Positions 7,304-15,315 of a DNA stretch of 64,000 nt are shown piece by piece. A model generated the notes under the pieces. The model searched no databases. It had not been told where the DNA came from and worked only from the letters and a program-made list of their open reading frames with translations. Origin of the DNA: Halomonas alkaliantarctica (GTDB lineage: Bacteria; Pseudomonadota; Gammaproteobacteria; Pseudomonadales; Halomonadaceae). The DNA lies in the NCBI RefSeq assembly GCF_029854215.1, contig NZ_CP122961.1:124001-188000 (forward strand), in the 5' to 3' direction. Numbering within the stretch: position 1 is the first letter of the stretch; every line of letters starts with the position of its first letter. Position numbers and translations under genes: made by a program.

Positions 7304-10249
7304 TTAGCGGTCAGCATCAACGGTGATAATCACCCGCACGGAATCCAGCCGCAGGCGGGTGTTCTCAATCGCTTCGCTGAGTGCCTTGCGCTCATCTTTT
7401 AACGCGTCGATTTCAGCACTGCGCACCGCCGGATTGTGCTCGGCAAGTGCCGTTAAGCGCGCAATCTCGGCGTCCAGCTGGGCGCGCATGCGCGCTTCAG
7501 CGTTCTCGACGATGCTGGGCAGCTGGCGCTCGGCTTCGCCTTCACCCTGGGTAAGCAGTTCACGCAACTGGTCGTGACGGCTCTTGATCAAATCCCGTGC
7601 CAGCGACTTGTTAACCTTCTGCAGGTTTTTGCCCAAGCCGGTGAAAGAGATTTTGCTGGTCAGATTGGCGCCTGATTCATCCAGCAGTAAGCGCACCGCG
7701 GTGGGCGGCAAGAAGCGGTTAAGGTGCAGCTTCTTGGGCGCCGGGCAGTGGGTGCGGAACACGAGTTCGGCCATCAAGCGGCCGCTGGGAATGGCATCGT
7801 GGCGCAGCAGAGCGAGCGCCGAGTTGCCCATGGTGCCATCCAGCACGCGGCCCATCATTTCCCGCAGTAGTGGGTGCTCCCAGGAGAGCCGCTGTACATC
7901 GTCACGGGCCAGCGCCTGGGATCGGCTGTAGGTGGCGGTAAAGCCCTCTTCGCCTTTAACCAGACCCGGCAAGCCATCCAGCATATGTTGGCTGGGCTGC
8001 AGGTGCATTAAGCCTTTGCCGATCTCCTGGCTTTCCACGCCGAAAATATCCAGCGCCCGTTCCAGGTAGCGCGGCAGGGCGGCGTCGTCATCAAGCTCGC
8101 GCACCGCGTCGATGACCTGCTGAGCACGGGCGGGGCGGCAAGCATTGAGCTCAAGCAGTCGGTTGCGGCCCGCATCGTGTTCCGCCAGCTTGGCGCTAAA
8201 CATCGCACGGGTTTCGGCGATGATCTCGTTAAGTGCCTCATCATCCAGCAGGGCGTCAGCCAGGGCGTCGCCAAAGGTATCAAACAGCTCGTTGCCGACC
8301 CCATGTGGGGCACTGAACGCATCCATACCTTCGTGGTACCAGCGCAGCAGGCGCTCGCCGGGGCTGCCTTCGAAGGTGGGAATGTGCAGCTCAATGGCGT
8401 GGCGCTGGCCGATACGATCCAGGCGGCCGATGCGCTGTTCGAGCTGATCCGGGTGCTGGGGCATATCGAACATGACGAGGTGGCGGCAGAACTGGAAATT
8501 GCGCCCCTCCGAGCCAATTTCTGAGCAGACCAACACCTGAACGCCTTCATCCTCATCGGCAAACGCCGCCGCTGCGCGGTCACGCTCTATCAGGGAGAGA
8601 TCTTCGTGGAATACCGGTGCGTGGTAGCCGCCCAGCACCCGCAGCCCTTCAGCAAGCCCTTCGGCGGTCTCCCGGTGGTGGGCAATGACCAGGACTTTTT
8701 CGTTGGCGAAGCCGCTCTCGCTGTCGTCGCTGAGCTTTTCCAGCAGCCAGTTAACCCGGGGGTCGATGTGCCACCAGTCTTCGCCGTTGAGCGGGTCATT
8801 ACTGAGCTCGCGGTAGGCCGCGTCGGGGTAGATCAGCACGTCGGGGTGATCCATGCCGGTCTCGATCAGCAACTCATCGAGATAATCATCGTCGCGCTCA
8901 AGACGGCGTACAACGCGACGATAAGCCGAAGGCAGCGCTAGCGGCGCTAAATTGAGGCGCCGTTCTGGGAAGCCTCCCACATGACGGCGGCTATTGCGGA
9001 ACATCACCCGACCAGTACCGTGGCGATCCAGCAGCGCTTCGCTCAGTTGGGCGCGAGCGGCGTCCTGCTGCGCTTGGCTCGCCTCCGGGTTGCACAGGAT
9101 GCCCAGCAGCGCTTGGCTGTCGCGGTCATCGGCTACCGCAGAGACGTGGGCACGTGCGCTGGGATCGTCAGGTAGCGCTTCGAGAGCGTCAATGGCGCGG
9201 GCCACCTCGGTATAGTGGCTCTCTTCGGCCTTGAAGCGCTCAAGATCGTGGTAGCGCTCGCTGTCCAGCAACCGCAGACGGGCGAAGTGGCTCTTGATGC
9301 CCATCTGTTCGGGGGTTGCGGTGAGCAGCAGCAGGCCGGGAATCACCGCCGAAAGCTGTTCGACACATTGGTAACCGGGGCCGCTGCCTTCTTCACTCCA
9401 GTCGAGGTGGTGCGCTTCGTCGACGATCAGCAGGTCGAACTGACTGGCCAGCGCCTGCTCCTGACGCTGAGGGTTGGCAAATAGCCAACCCTGGCTCGCT
9501 AACACCAGTTGGGCGCTCTCAAAAGGGTTGTAGCTGCCGTGAGCCTGGCTTTGGGTTTCATCTAACAGCGTGACGTTGAGCGAGAAGCGTCGCAGTAACT
9601 CGACCAACCACTGATGCGTGAGGCTGTCGGGCACCAGAATTAGCGCGCGTTCAACACGACCGTTGAGCAGCAGGCGGTGCAGAATCAGGCCAGCTTCAAT
9701 GGTTTTACCCAGGCCCACTTCGTCCGCCAGCAGTACGCGGGGCGCATGGCGGTTGGCAACTTCATTGGAGATGTAGAGCTGATGGGGAATCAGGTCGATG
9801 CGCGGCCCGGAAAAGCCCAGCGCGCTGTGCTGCTCGATACGTTGATAGTGGTGCAGGGTACGAAAGCGCAAATCAAACCAGTCGTTGCGATCGACCTGAC
9901 CGGTCAGCAGGCGGTCGCGAGCCTGGTCGAACTGCATGGTGTCGGCGAGTTTGGCCTCGGGCAGCTCGCGAAGATTGCCTTCCTTATCTTCACCGATGTA
10001 GGTGATCAGGCCACCTGACTCTTTGCTGTCATCGACAACGATCTGCCAGCCGTCAGCGGAGAGTACGCGGTCACCGCTGCCGAACATAACGCGGGTCAGC
10101 GGGGCCTGGCGGGTATTGTAGGTACGGGTTTCCTGACTGGCACTGAACAAAATGGTAACGCTACGGGCGTCGCAGTTAAGCACGGTGCCGAGCCCAAGCT
10201 CAGCTTCACCGTCGCTAATCCAGCGTTGGCCGGGAGAAAAATCGCTCAT
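7304..10249 (-). CDS. rapA: RNA polymerase-associated SWI2/SNF2 ATPase RapA (HepA)
   Basis: A 981-residue protein, close to the 968 of the E. coli protein. It recycles RNA polymerase stalled after transcription. The N-terminal Tudor-like region (FSPGQRWISDGEAELGLGTV) is followed by the SNF2 helicase core: Walker A DEVGLGKTIEAG near residue 180, the DEAHH box near 280, SEIGSEGRNFQFC and the motif VI arginines in QRIGRLDRIGQ. The C-terminal RapA domain (VFRTHCPAPKKLHLNRFLPP) and a coiled-coil-like tail complete it. The start is supported by a GAGG six bases upstream. It converges on the TIGR01777 gene and lies downstream of the TlpA-like gene. Confidence 0.97.
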   Translation of the reverse strand: MSDFSPGQRWISDGEAELGLGTVLNCDARSVTILFSASQETRTYNTRQAPLTRVMFGSGDRVLSADGWQIVVDDSKESGGLITYIGEDKEGNLRELPEAKLADTMQFDQARDRLLTGQVDRNDWFDLRFRTLHHYQRIEQHSALGFSGPRIDLIPHQLYISNEVANRHAPRVLLADEVGLGKTIEAGLILHRLLLNGRVERALILVPDSLTHQWLVELLRRFSLNVTLLDETQSQAHGSYNPFESAQLVLASQGWLFANPQRQEQALASQFDLLIVDEAHHLDWSEEGSGPGYQCVEQLSAVIPGLLLLTATPEQMGIKSHFARLRLLDSERYHDLERFKAEESHYTEVARAIDALEALPDDPSARAHVSAVADDRDSQALLGILCNPEASQAQQDAARAQLSEALLDRHGTGRVMFRNSRRHVGGFPERRLNLAPLALPSAYRRVVRRLERDDDYLDELLIETGMDHPDVLIYPDAAYRELSNDPLNGEDWWHIDPRVNWLLEKLSDDSESGFANEKVLVIAHHRETAEGLAEGLRVLGGYHAPVFHEDLSLIERDRAAAAFADEDEGVQVLVCSEIGSEGRNFQFCRHLVMFDMPQHPDQLEQRIGRLDRIGQRHAIELHIPTFEGSPGERLLRWYHEGMDAFSAPHGVGNELFDTFGDALADALLDDEALNEIIAETRAMFSAKLAEHDAGRNRLLELNACRPARAQQVIDAVRELDDDAALPRYLERALDIFGVESQEIGKGLMHLQPSQHMLDGLPGLVKGEEGFTATYSRSQALARDDVQRLSWEHPLLREMMGRVLDGTMGNSALALLRHDAIPSGRLMAELVFRTHCPAPKKLHLNRFLPPTAVRLLLDESGANLTSKISFTGLGKNLQKVNKSLARDLIKSRHDQLRELLTQGEGEAERQLPSIVENAEARMRAQLDAEIARLTALAEHNPAVRSAEIDALKDERKALSEAIENTRLRLDSVRVIITVDADR

Positions 10250-10282
10250 GATGCCTCGGAGGAGTCTGCAAAACGGGTCGAC

Positions 10283-10309
10283 TGCCGCCGGAGGGGAGCA
10301 CCGGCGGCA
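10283..10309. repeat. inverted repeat between the TlpA-like gene and rapA
   Basis: TGCCGCCGG (10283-10291) and CCGGCGGCA (10301-10309) form a perfect 9-bp stem with a 9-base loop. It lies in the 113-bp gap in front of rapA, without a T-run on either strand. It could act as an intercistronic RNA hairpin or a weak transcription pause; it is not a typical terminator. Confidence 0.6.
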
Positions 10310-10362
10310 ATAGGGCGGGGGATTCTAACGCAAAGCAGCGGGGGGATTAAGGTGTATCGGCA

Positions 10363-11166
10363 TCAATCTTTTAACCAGCGATCCAGATGGGCGCGAGTAA
10401 GCTCGCCAACGTGGACATCCAGGGTGTTGCCCTGGCCGTCAAACAGCACAGTGGTGGGCAGCCCCGGGGCTTGAAAAAGCGCCATCAGCTGCTGGCTGGG
10501 GTCACGCAGCGCGTAGCGAAACTCAAGCTGCTGCTCATCCAAGTAGCGCACCATGGGTAGCAGGTCTTCACCCTGGTTGGCGACCACCACGCTGACGCCG
10601 TTGCGCTGGGCGGCCTCCTCAAGCAGCGGCATTTCACGCAGGCAGGGCGGGCACCATGTCGCCCACAGGTTGACGATAATCAGATCAGCATTGTCGGTTA
10701 GCGAGGGTAGATATACTTCATTGCCTTCCACATCTTCAAGGGTAATCTCTGGCAGAACGTTAACCGCAAAGTCATTGCCCAGAGGCGCTAGGGTTACCAG
10801 CACCAGCCACAGGCTGGAGGCGGCGATCAGCATCGCCATCGCACCGCCCATCGCCAATAACCGCGCCCGCAACGTCCAGGCCGACCATACCAAACCTGCG
10901 GCCATCCCCCACAGGCCGTGGTAGCCGGGTTGCCATACTTTGAGTGCCTCAAGCGGGGCATCGCTATAGCTATCCAGGTTGAGCAGGATATGGCCCACTC
11001 GAGCGCCGACTAACCAAACAATAATAAGCCCGGTAAACCAGCGCTGCTGAATCGGGCGAGGCAATCCTAATAAGAAACGTGCGCAGAGCAGGAGTAGCAG
11101 TGCACAGCCTACGGCGTAAAGGCGTGGTAGCGAGATCAGTAGTGGGCCGAGAGCAATGGCGTTCAT
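10363..11166 (-). CDS. membrane-anchored TlpA-like thiol:disulfide protein
   Basis: A 267-residue protein. Residues 1-130 contain four or so hydrophobic segments (LYAVGCALLLLLCARFLLGL, GLIIVWLVGARVGHILL and others), resembling the membrane part of prolipoprotein diacylglyceryl transferases. Residues 135-267 form a thioredoxin fold with the redox centre NLWATWCPPCLREMPLL (near residue 170) and the cis-proline LPTTVLFDG. The domain order suggests a periplasmic redox domain anchored in the inner membrane, acting in disulfide reduction or cytochrome c maturation. The partner is not in the window. The 5' region carries short direct repeats (11187-11214). Confidence in the TlpA domain is high; the physiological role is unknown. 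Confidence 0.88.
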   Translation of the reverse strand: MNAIALGPLLISLPRLYAVGCALLLLLCARFLLGLPRPIQQRWFTGLIIVWLVGARVGHILLNLDSYSDAPLEALKVWQPGYHGLWGMAAGLVWSAWTLRARLLAMGGAMAMLIAASSLWLVLVTLAPLGNDFAVNVLPEITLEDVEGNEVYLPSLTDNADLIIVNLWATWCPPCLREMPLLEEAAQRNGVSVVVANQGEDLLPMVRYLDEQQLEFRYALRDPSQQLMALFQAPGLPTTVLFDGQGNTLDVHVGELTRAHLDRWLKD

Positions 11167-11186
11167 GGGTATCCCGTTCAGGTTTT

Positions 11187-11214
11187 CAACTTAGATTTTT
11201 TAACTTAGGTTTCC
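11187..11214. repeat. short imperfect direct repeat in front of the TlpA-like gene
   Basis: CAACTTAGATTTTT (11187-11200) is followed directly by TAACTTAGGTTTCC (11201-11214). Both lie in the 5' region of the minus-strand TlpA-like gene. A CCCGTT copy flanks the pair on each side (11173 and 11213). Confidence 0.55.
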
Positions 11215-11283
11215 CGTTAAGCATGTCATGAAACAGGTACACTGGGAGACCATATCATGCGAGCTGACAATTACGGAGACGTT

Positions 11284-11520
11284 ATGCCCCCACCCGCTTT
11301 CGATAAGCTGCGCGCGCTAGCGATCGGCTCACAAGCGATTGGCTTAATGCTGATTATTACCCTGGAGACCGTCATGGGAAACGCAGCACGCCCCTGGCAG
11401 GGCGTGGTGTTGGCCGCCATGCTGGTCACCGCGTTAACGATTGCGCTGGTGCGTCTCTACCGACGCAATCTAGCCCGCAAGCGCTGGGCTGAACGTCTCG
11501 ATGACAATGACAATGGCTAA
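11284..11520 (+). CDS. small membrane protein of unknown function
   Basis: A protein of 78 residues if it starts at 11284 (MPPPAFDKLRALAIGSQ), where GGAG lies five bases upstream. An in-frame ATG at 11257, also with a GGGAG upstream, would give 87. Two hydrophobic stretches (IGLMLIITLETVMG and VVLAAMLVTALTIALVRLY) predict two membrane helices, followed by a basic segment (RRNLARKRWAERL) likely to be cytoplasmic. The gene overlaps the start of the phospholipase D gene by 20 bp, so the two are probably co-transcribed. I do not recognise the family. Confidence 0.65.
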   Translation: MPPPAFDKLRALAIGSQAIGLMLIITLETVMGNAARPWQGVVLAAMLVTALTIALVRLYRRNLARKRWAERLDDNDNG

Positions 11521-13054
11521 CCCTTGCCGTTGGGCTCAATGGCTGAGCTTAGTGGTACTGTGCAGCCTACTGGCGGGATGCACCCACGCGGTGACGCGTG
11601 AACACCACACGACGCTAGCCTTAGATGACGCACGCACTACCTGGCTGGGTGAGCAGGCTTATCAGGCGTTAGCGGAACAGTCATATCCCGATGGTTTTGC
11701 GTTGCTACCCAATGGGCAGGAAGCATTTGCTGCTCGGGTGGGATTGATTCGCCAAGCCCAGCGTGAGTTGAATATCCAAACCTACTTACTGGGCGAAGGC
11801 CAAACCACACGACTAATCCTTTCGCAGTTGCTGGATGCCGCCAAGGCGGGCGTCCGGGTGCGCCTGCTGGTCGATGATATCGGCGCTATTGGTCAAGGTG
11901 ATCGCTTAGCCGCACTGGCGAGCCACCCGAATATCCACGTGCGGGTTTATAATCCGCTCCCGGTGGGGCGTGGGCATATGTTCACGCGGGTCTTGGCCTC
12001 TGTGGTCAATCCCTCTCAGCAGCACCGCCGCATGCATAACAAACTGTGGGTAGCGGATAATAGTGTCGCTATTGTGGGCGGGCGTAACCTGGGCGATGAA
12101 TATTTCGATGCCAACGACGCCCGCAATTTTGCGGATTTGGACTTCGCGACCATTGGTGAGGTAGTGCCGGCGCTTTCGCGCAGTTTTGATCTGTATTGGA
12201 ACCACGGCTTGGCGCAGCCAATTGAGCGCTATCATCAAGTCGCCGATAACGCTTGGCAAACGCTCGAAACGAAGCTGGAAGATTGGCTGGATGATAATGC
12301 CGACTCGGAATACTTTACCGAGCTACGCCGTCAGCCGCGCAGCGCGCCGCCCTGGGAAACCCTGCATTGGGGCGAAGGACTGGCGATGTGGGATGCCCCC
12401 GGCAAGCTTTCGTCTGGTACGCCTGAATGGCGAGATACCCTGCTAGGTGATTTAACCGATGCCACCGAGCTTAACCAGCGCCTAGTGATTATTTCTGCTT
12501 ACTTTGTGCCCACCGAGCAAGGCGTGCAAAACCTAACGGATCTTGCCGACCAGGGTGTCGCTGTCGAGATTATTACCAACTCACTGGAGTCGACAGATGC
12601 TGCCTTAGTGCACGGCGCCTACGCGCCTTGGCGTGAAACGCTGCTAGCCCACGGTATCACCCTTTATGAACTGCGACCGGAGCAGGAAGCGGGCCCGGAT
12701 GAAGACATGCGTGTGCCCGGCGCTTCGGCTTCAGCGCTACATATCAAGGCGTTAAGCTTTGACGATCAACTGTTCGTGGGTTCGTTTAACGCTGACCCAC
12801 GGTCGATCTACTGGAATACCGAAATTGGCGTGCTGGCGCGCAGCGAGTCGTTGATGCAGGCGTTTCACGATCTGGTGGCCGTAGGGCAAGAGCCTGCGCT
12901 GAGTTACCGCATCGAACTTACCTCAGAGAGTGAGCTGAACTGGCATCTAGAGCGCGATGGAGAAATGGAAGTTTTAACCACTGAGCCCGGAAGTTTTTGG
13001 CGCCATTTCAACGCCTGGTTAAGCCATACACTTAAGCTTGAGCGCTGGTTATAG
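11501..13054 (+). CDS. phospholipase D-family lipoprotein (cardiolipin-synthase-like, YmdC/ClsC type)
   Basis: A 517-residue protein with a lipoprotein signal peptide: hydrophobic segment then the lipobox LLAGC, with the acylated cysteine near residue 27. Two HKD motifs are intact: HNKLWVAD, followed by a GGRN sequence, and HIKALSFDDQLFVGSFNADPRS near the C-terminus. Two complete HKD motifs mean a catalytically competent phosphatidyltransferase or phospholipase, as in ClsC of E. coli, which makes cardiolipin from PG and PE. The start has ATGs at 11501, 11507 and 11513, all within the end of the small upstream gene, so the exact start is uncertain. An outer-envelope location is inferred from the lipobox. 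Confidence 0.9.
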   Translation: MTMTMANPCRWAQWLSLVVLCSLLAGCTHAVTREHHTTLALDDARTTWLGEQAYQALAEQSYPDGFALLPNGQEAFAARVGLIRQAQRELNIQTYLLGEGQTTRLILSQLLDAAKAGVRVRLLVDDIGAIGQGDRLAALASHPNIHVRVYNPLPVGRGHMFTRVLASVVNPSQQHRRMHNKLWVADNSVAIVGGRNLGDEYFDANDARNFADLDFATIGEVVPALSRSFDLYWNHGLAQPIERYHQVADNAWQTLETKLEDWLDDNADSEYFTELRRQPRSAPPWETLHWGEGLAMWDAPGKLSSGTPEWRDTLLGDLTDATELNQRLVIISAYFVPTEQGVQNLTDLADQGVAVEIITNSLESTDAALVHGAYAPWRETLLAHGITLYELRPEQEAGPDEDMRVPGASASALHIKALSFDDQLFVGSFNADPRSIYWNTEIGVLARSESLMQAFHDLVAVGQEPALSYRIELTSESELNWHLERDGEMEVLTTEPGSFWRHFNAWLSHTLKLERWL

Positions 13055-13197
13055 TGCATTTTTGCAAACTAGCGTTAGAAACCGATGCTTGTGTTTTTGC
13101 CGTTCCAGTTCCAGATTAATAGCAGCCTTAACGATTGACCGCTAAGGCACCCTAAAAAATTAAACAATCTCTTGAGATACTGGGAGCGACAAATAAC

Positions 13198-14405
13198 ATG
13201 ATCAATAAGCGCGCATTAGCCACCGCTGTGGCGGCCTCAACCCTGGCAATGACCGGATTCGCACAGGCAGAGGTCAAAGTTGGCTTCTTGGGCGGCTTTA
13301 CCGGGGAATTGAAAGTTTAACACCACCGATTTTTGCCGGGGCGCAGCTAGCCGTAGAGCAGATCAATGAGCAGGGCGGCATTCTTGATGGCCAAACGCTG
13401 GTAATGCCGACGGGTGATACCACCTGTTCCGATGCATCGGCTGCCTCTAACGCCGCCGACCGTATGGTGAACTCTGAAAATGTCACCGCGATTGTCGGTG
13501 CGCTGTGTACCGGTGCGACGATTGCTGCGGCTAACAACGCCGCCATTCCCGGTGGTGTGCTGATGGTATCCCCCGCCTCTACCGCGCCTGCGGTATCCGA
13601 GTTGGATGACAATGATCTTGTTTTCCGTACGGTGCCGTCCGACGCCTTCCAGGGGGAAATGCTGGCTAAGCTGCTGCTTGAAAAAGGCATCGATGCGGTA
13701 GCGGTCACCTACGTCAACAACGATTATGGTCAAGGGCTTTCAGACGCCTTTAGCACCGCTTTTGAAGCGGGCGGTGGTGAGATTACCGAAAACCTCGCCC
13801 ATGAAGATAACCGAGCTGATTATCGCTCTGAGCTGGGCTCACTATCAGTCAGTGGCGTTGATACCCTCGTTGTATTGGCCTATGCCGACACCTCTGGTCA
13901 AACGGTACTGCGTCAAGCCTATGAAAGCGGAATGTTTACCCAGTATGTAGGTGCTGACGGCATGGTCGGCGATAGCCTGATTGAGGCCATTGGCGCTGAT
14001 ATCTTGGACGGTATGATCGCCACGCGCCCCGGCAGTCCTGATCTGCCCGGCACCGATATCTTTATTGAAGCCGCCGAAGCCGCTGATTTAGACCCGAGTG
14101 CGGTATTTGCCGCCCAAGCCTACGACGCAGCCTTCCTGATCGCGTTGGCGATTGAGCAGAACGGCAACGCTGAGCGCGAAGGGCTTTCCGAAGCGCTGCG
14201 CAGTGTTTCCAGCGCCCCTGGCGAGGTGATTCTGCCCGGCGAGTGGGAAAAAGCGGTTGAGCTGATTGCCGCAGGTACCGAGATTAACTACGAAGGCGCG
14301 TCTGGTTCGCATGAGTTTAATGAAAACGGCGACGTGCCTGGTGTGGTGGTAGAAATGGCTGTAGAAGACGGCACCTTTACCAGCAAAGGTCAGGTTGATC
14401 TTTAA
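13198..14405 (+). pseudogene. branched-chain-amino-acid-type ABC transporter binding protein, frameshifted
   Basis: The frame opens at ATG 13198 with a signal peptide (MINKRALATAVAASTLAMTG, then FAQA) and the mature start EVKVGFLGGFTG. It stops at TAA 13318-13320 after the G run at 13303-13306. The next frame continues at once with IESLTPPIFAGAQLAVEQIN and runs to 14405 as a normal periplasmic binding protein (ADRMVNSENVTAIVGALCTG, YVNNDYGQG, DGMVG). One missing base at 13303-13307 explains the break; restoring it gives a roughly 400-residue protein of usual length. It is either a true frameshift mutation or a homopolymer sequencing error. The liv permease and ATPase genes lie 2.7 kb away on the other strand. 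A strong terminator follows. Confidence 0.88.
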
Positions 14406-14422
14406 TTCTCAGCATTAGTGTT

Positions 14423-14456
14423 AAAAATGCCCGACTTATTAAAGTCGGGCATTTTT
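14423..14456. terminator. rho-independent terminator after the binding-protein gene
   Basis: AAAAATGCCCGACTT (14423-14437) pairs perfectly with AAGTCGGGCATTTTT (14442-14456), with a short loop and T-runs on both strands. It can work in both directions. Confidence 0.9.
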
Positions 14457-14539
14457 CATTTGGCATGGCCTACCTTGTGGTCGTTTATCGCTTAAAGAGC
14501 CGACACTACAGGTAATCCAGCCAGCGCCATGCCTGGCGC

Positions 14540-14565
14540 AAAAAAAGCTCGCCAGTCGGCGAGCC
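14540..14565 (-). terminator. rho-independent terminator after hsp20
   Basis: On the minus strand a GCTCGCC/GGCGAGC stem (14564-14558 with 14553-14547) and a 4-base loop are followed by seven T residues (14546-14540). It lies about 20 bp after the hsp20 stop. Confidence 0.85.
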
Positions 14566-14586
14566 CTATGACGCCAGCAACTACTT

Positions 14587-15120
14587 TTACTGAATGGGGA
14601 TTTCACGGCGAGCCGCCTTGGCCTGCTCGCTACGTGGCACCCGTATCGTCAGAATGCCATTTTTGAAAGAGGCTTTGATATCCTCGGCTTTGGCATCTCC
14701 AGGCAGATCCAGTACGCGTTGGAACCGACCATAGGAGCGCTCGATACGATGGAGCTTATTATCTTCACTATGGCTCTCCTGGCGCTTTTCACCTTCAATG
14801 ACCAGACGATGATCGTCCAGGGAGATAGATAGGTCTTTCTCCTCGACCCCCGGCACCTCGACGCTGATCACATACTCGCTGTCGTGTTCGGCAATATCGA
14901 GCCGCGGCTGCAGAAGGCCCGGCAGGTCGCCAACTCGACTCTCCAGGGAGGGCATGCCGAACTGCCGCATGACACTGTCCATCCAGCGATCCAGCTCCTG
15001 ATGCATACCCATGAAGGGAGAGAGCTCATTGCGGCGCGGCTCCACGCTGGATGGCGGAGTCGGTGTATCGGCATTTTCGCTCTTGAACCAGTTCCAAGGA
15101 GAGAGTTTTTGCAAATTCAT
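14587..15120 (-). CDS. HSP20/alpha-crystallin small heat-shock protein
   Basis: A 177-residue small heat-shock protein that would hold unfolding proteins in the cytoplasm. The alpha-crystallin domain covers about residues 70-165: PRLDIAEHDSEYVISVEVPGVEEKDL, SYGRFQRVLDLPGDAKAEDIKASFKNGILTIRVPR. The final IPIQ resembles the I-x-I anchoring motif. An excellent Shine-Dalgarno (AGGAGGTGACGT before ATG) fixes the start. It has its own terminator and a possible heat-shock promoter. It stands inside the Liv transporter region between binding protein and permease genes, which is an unusual position. Confidence 0.95.
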   Translation of the reverse strand: MNLQKLSPWNWFKSENADTPTPPSSVEPRRNELSPFMGMHQELDRWMDSVMRQFGMPSLESRVGDLPGLLQPRLDIAEHDSEYVISVEVPGVEEKDLSISLDDHRLVIEGEKRQESHSEDNKLHRIERSYGRFQRVLDLPGDAKAEDIKASFKNGILTIRVPRSEQAKAARREIPIQ

Positions 15121-15201
15121 ACGTCACCTCCTATCTGATCTTGCTACCTATGACGTAAATCGAAATACTCAATGTCTCGGGTTGCCCCTTGACAAAAAAT
15201 A

Positions 15202-15229
15202 ACTGGTGGCAAACGACAGAATTTCAAGG
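15202..15229 (-). promoter_or_regulatory. possible sigma-32 promoter for hsp20
   Basis: On the minus strand an exact CTTGAAA (15229-15223) is followed 13 bases later by CCACCAGT (15209-15202), which is a partial match to the heat-shock -10 element CCCCATNT. The position, about 80-110 bp before the hsp20 start, is reasonable. The -10 match is weak. Confidence 0.35.
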
Positions 15230-15315
15230 CCCCAGAGCGCCAACCGTGCGGTATCCGACTATATCGGGTAGGGGCAAGGGGGGAGGCGGTACGAACAAGG
15301 AGAGGTGGCGAGATC

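Noticed and set aside
13303..13320. Programmed ribosomal frameshift in the binding-protein gene
   Set aside because: No slippery heptamer or stimulatory structure was evident, and binding proteins of this family are not known to use frameshifting. A mutation or sequencing error is simpler.
13404..14405. Intact 333-codon gene starting at 13404
   Set aside because: This start would remove the signal peptide and the first strand of the binding fold. The matching N-terminal part is present just upstream in another frame, so the gene is better read as frameshifted.
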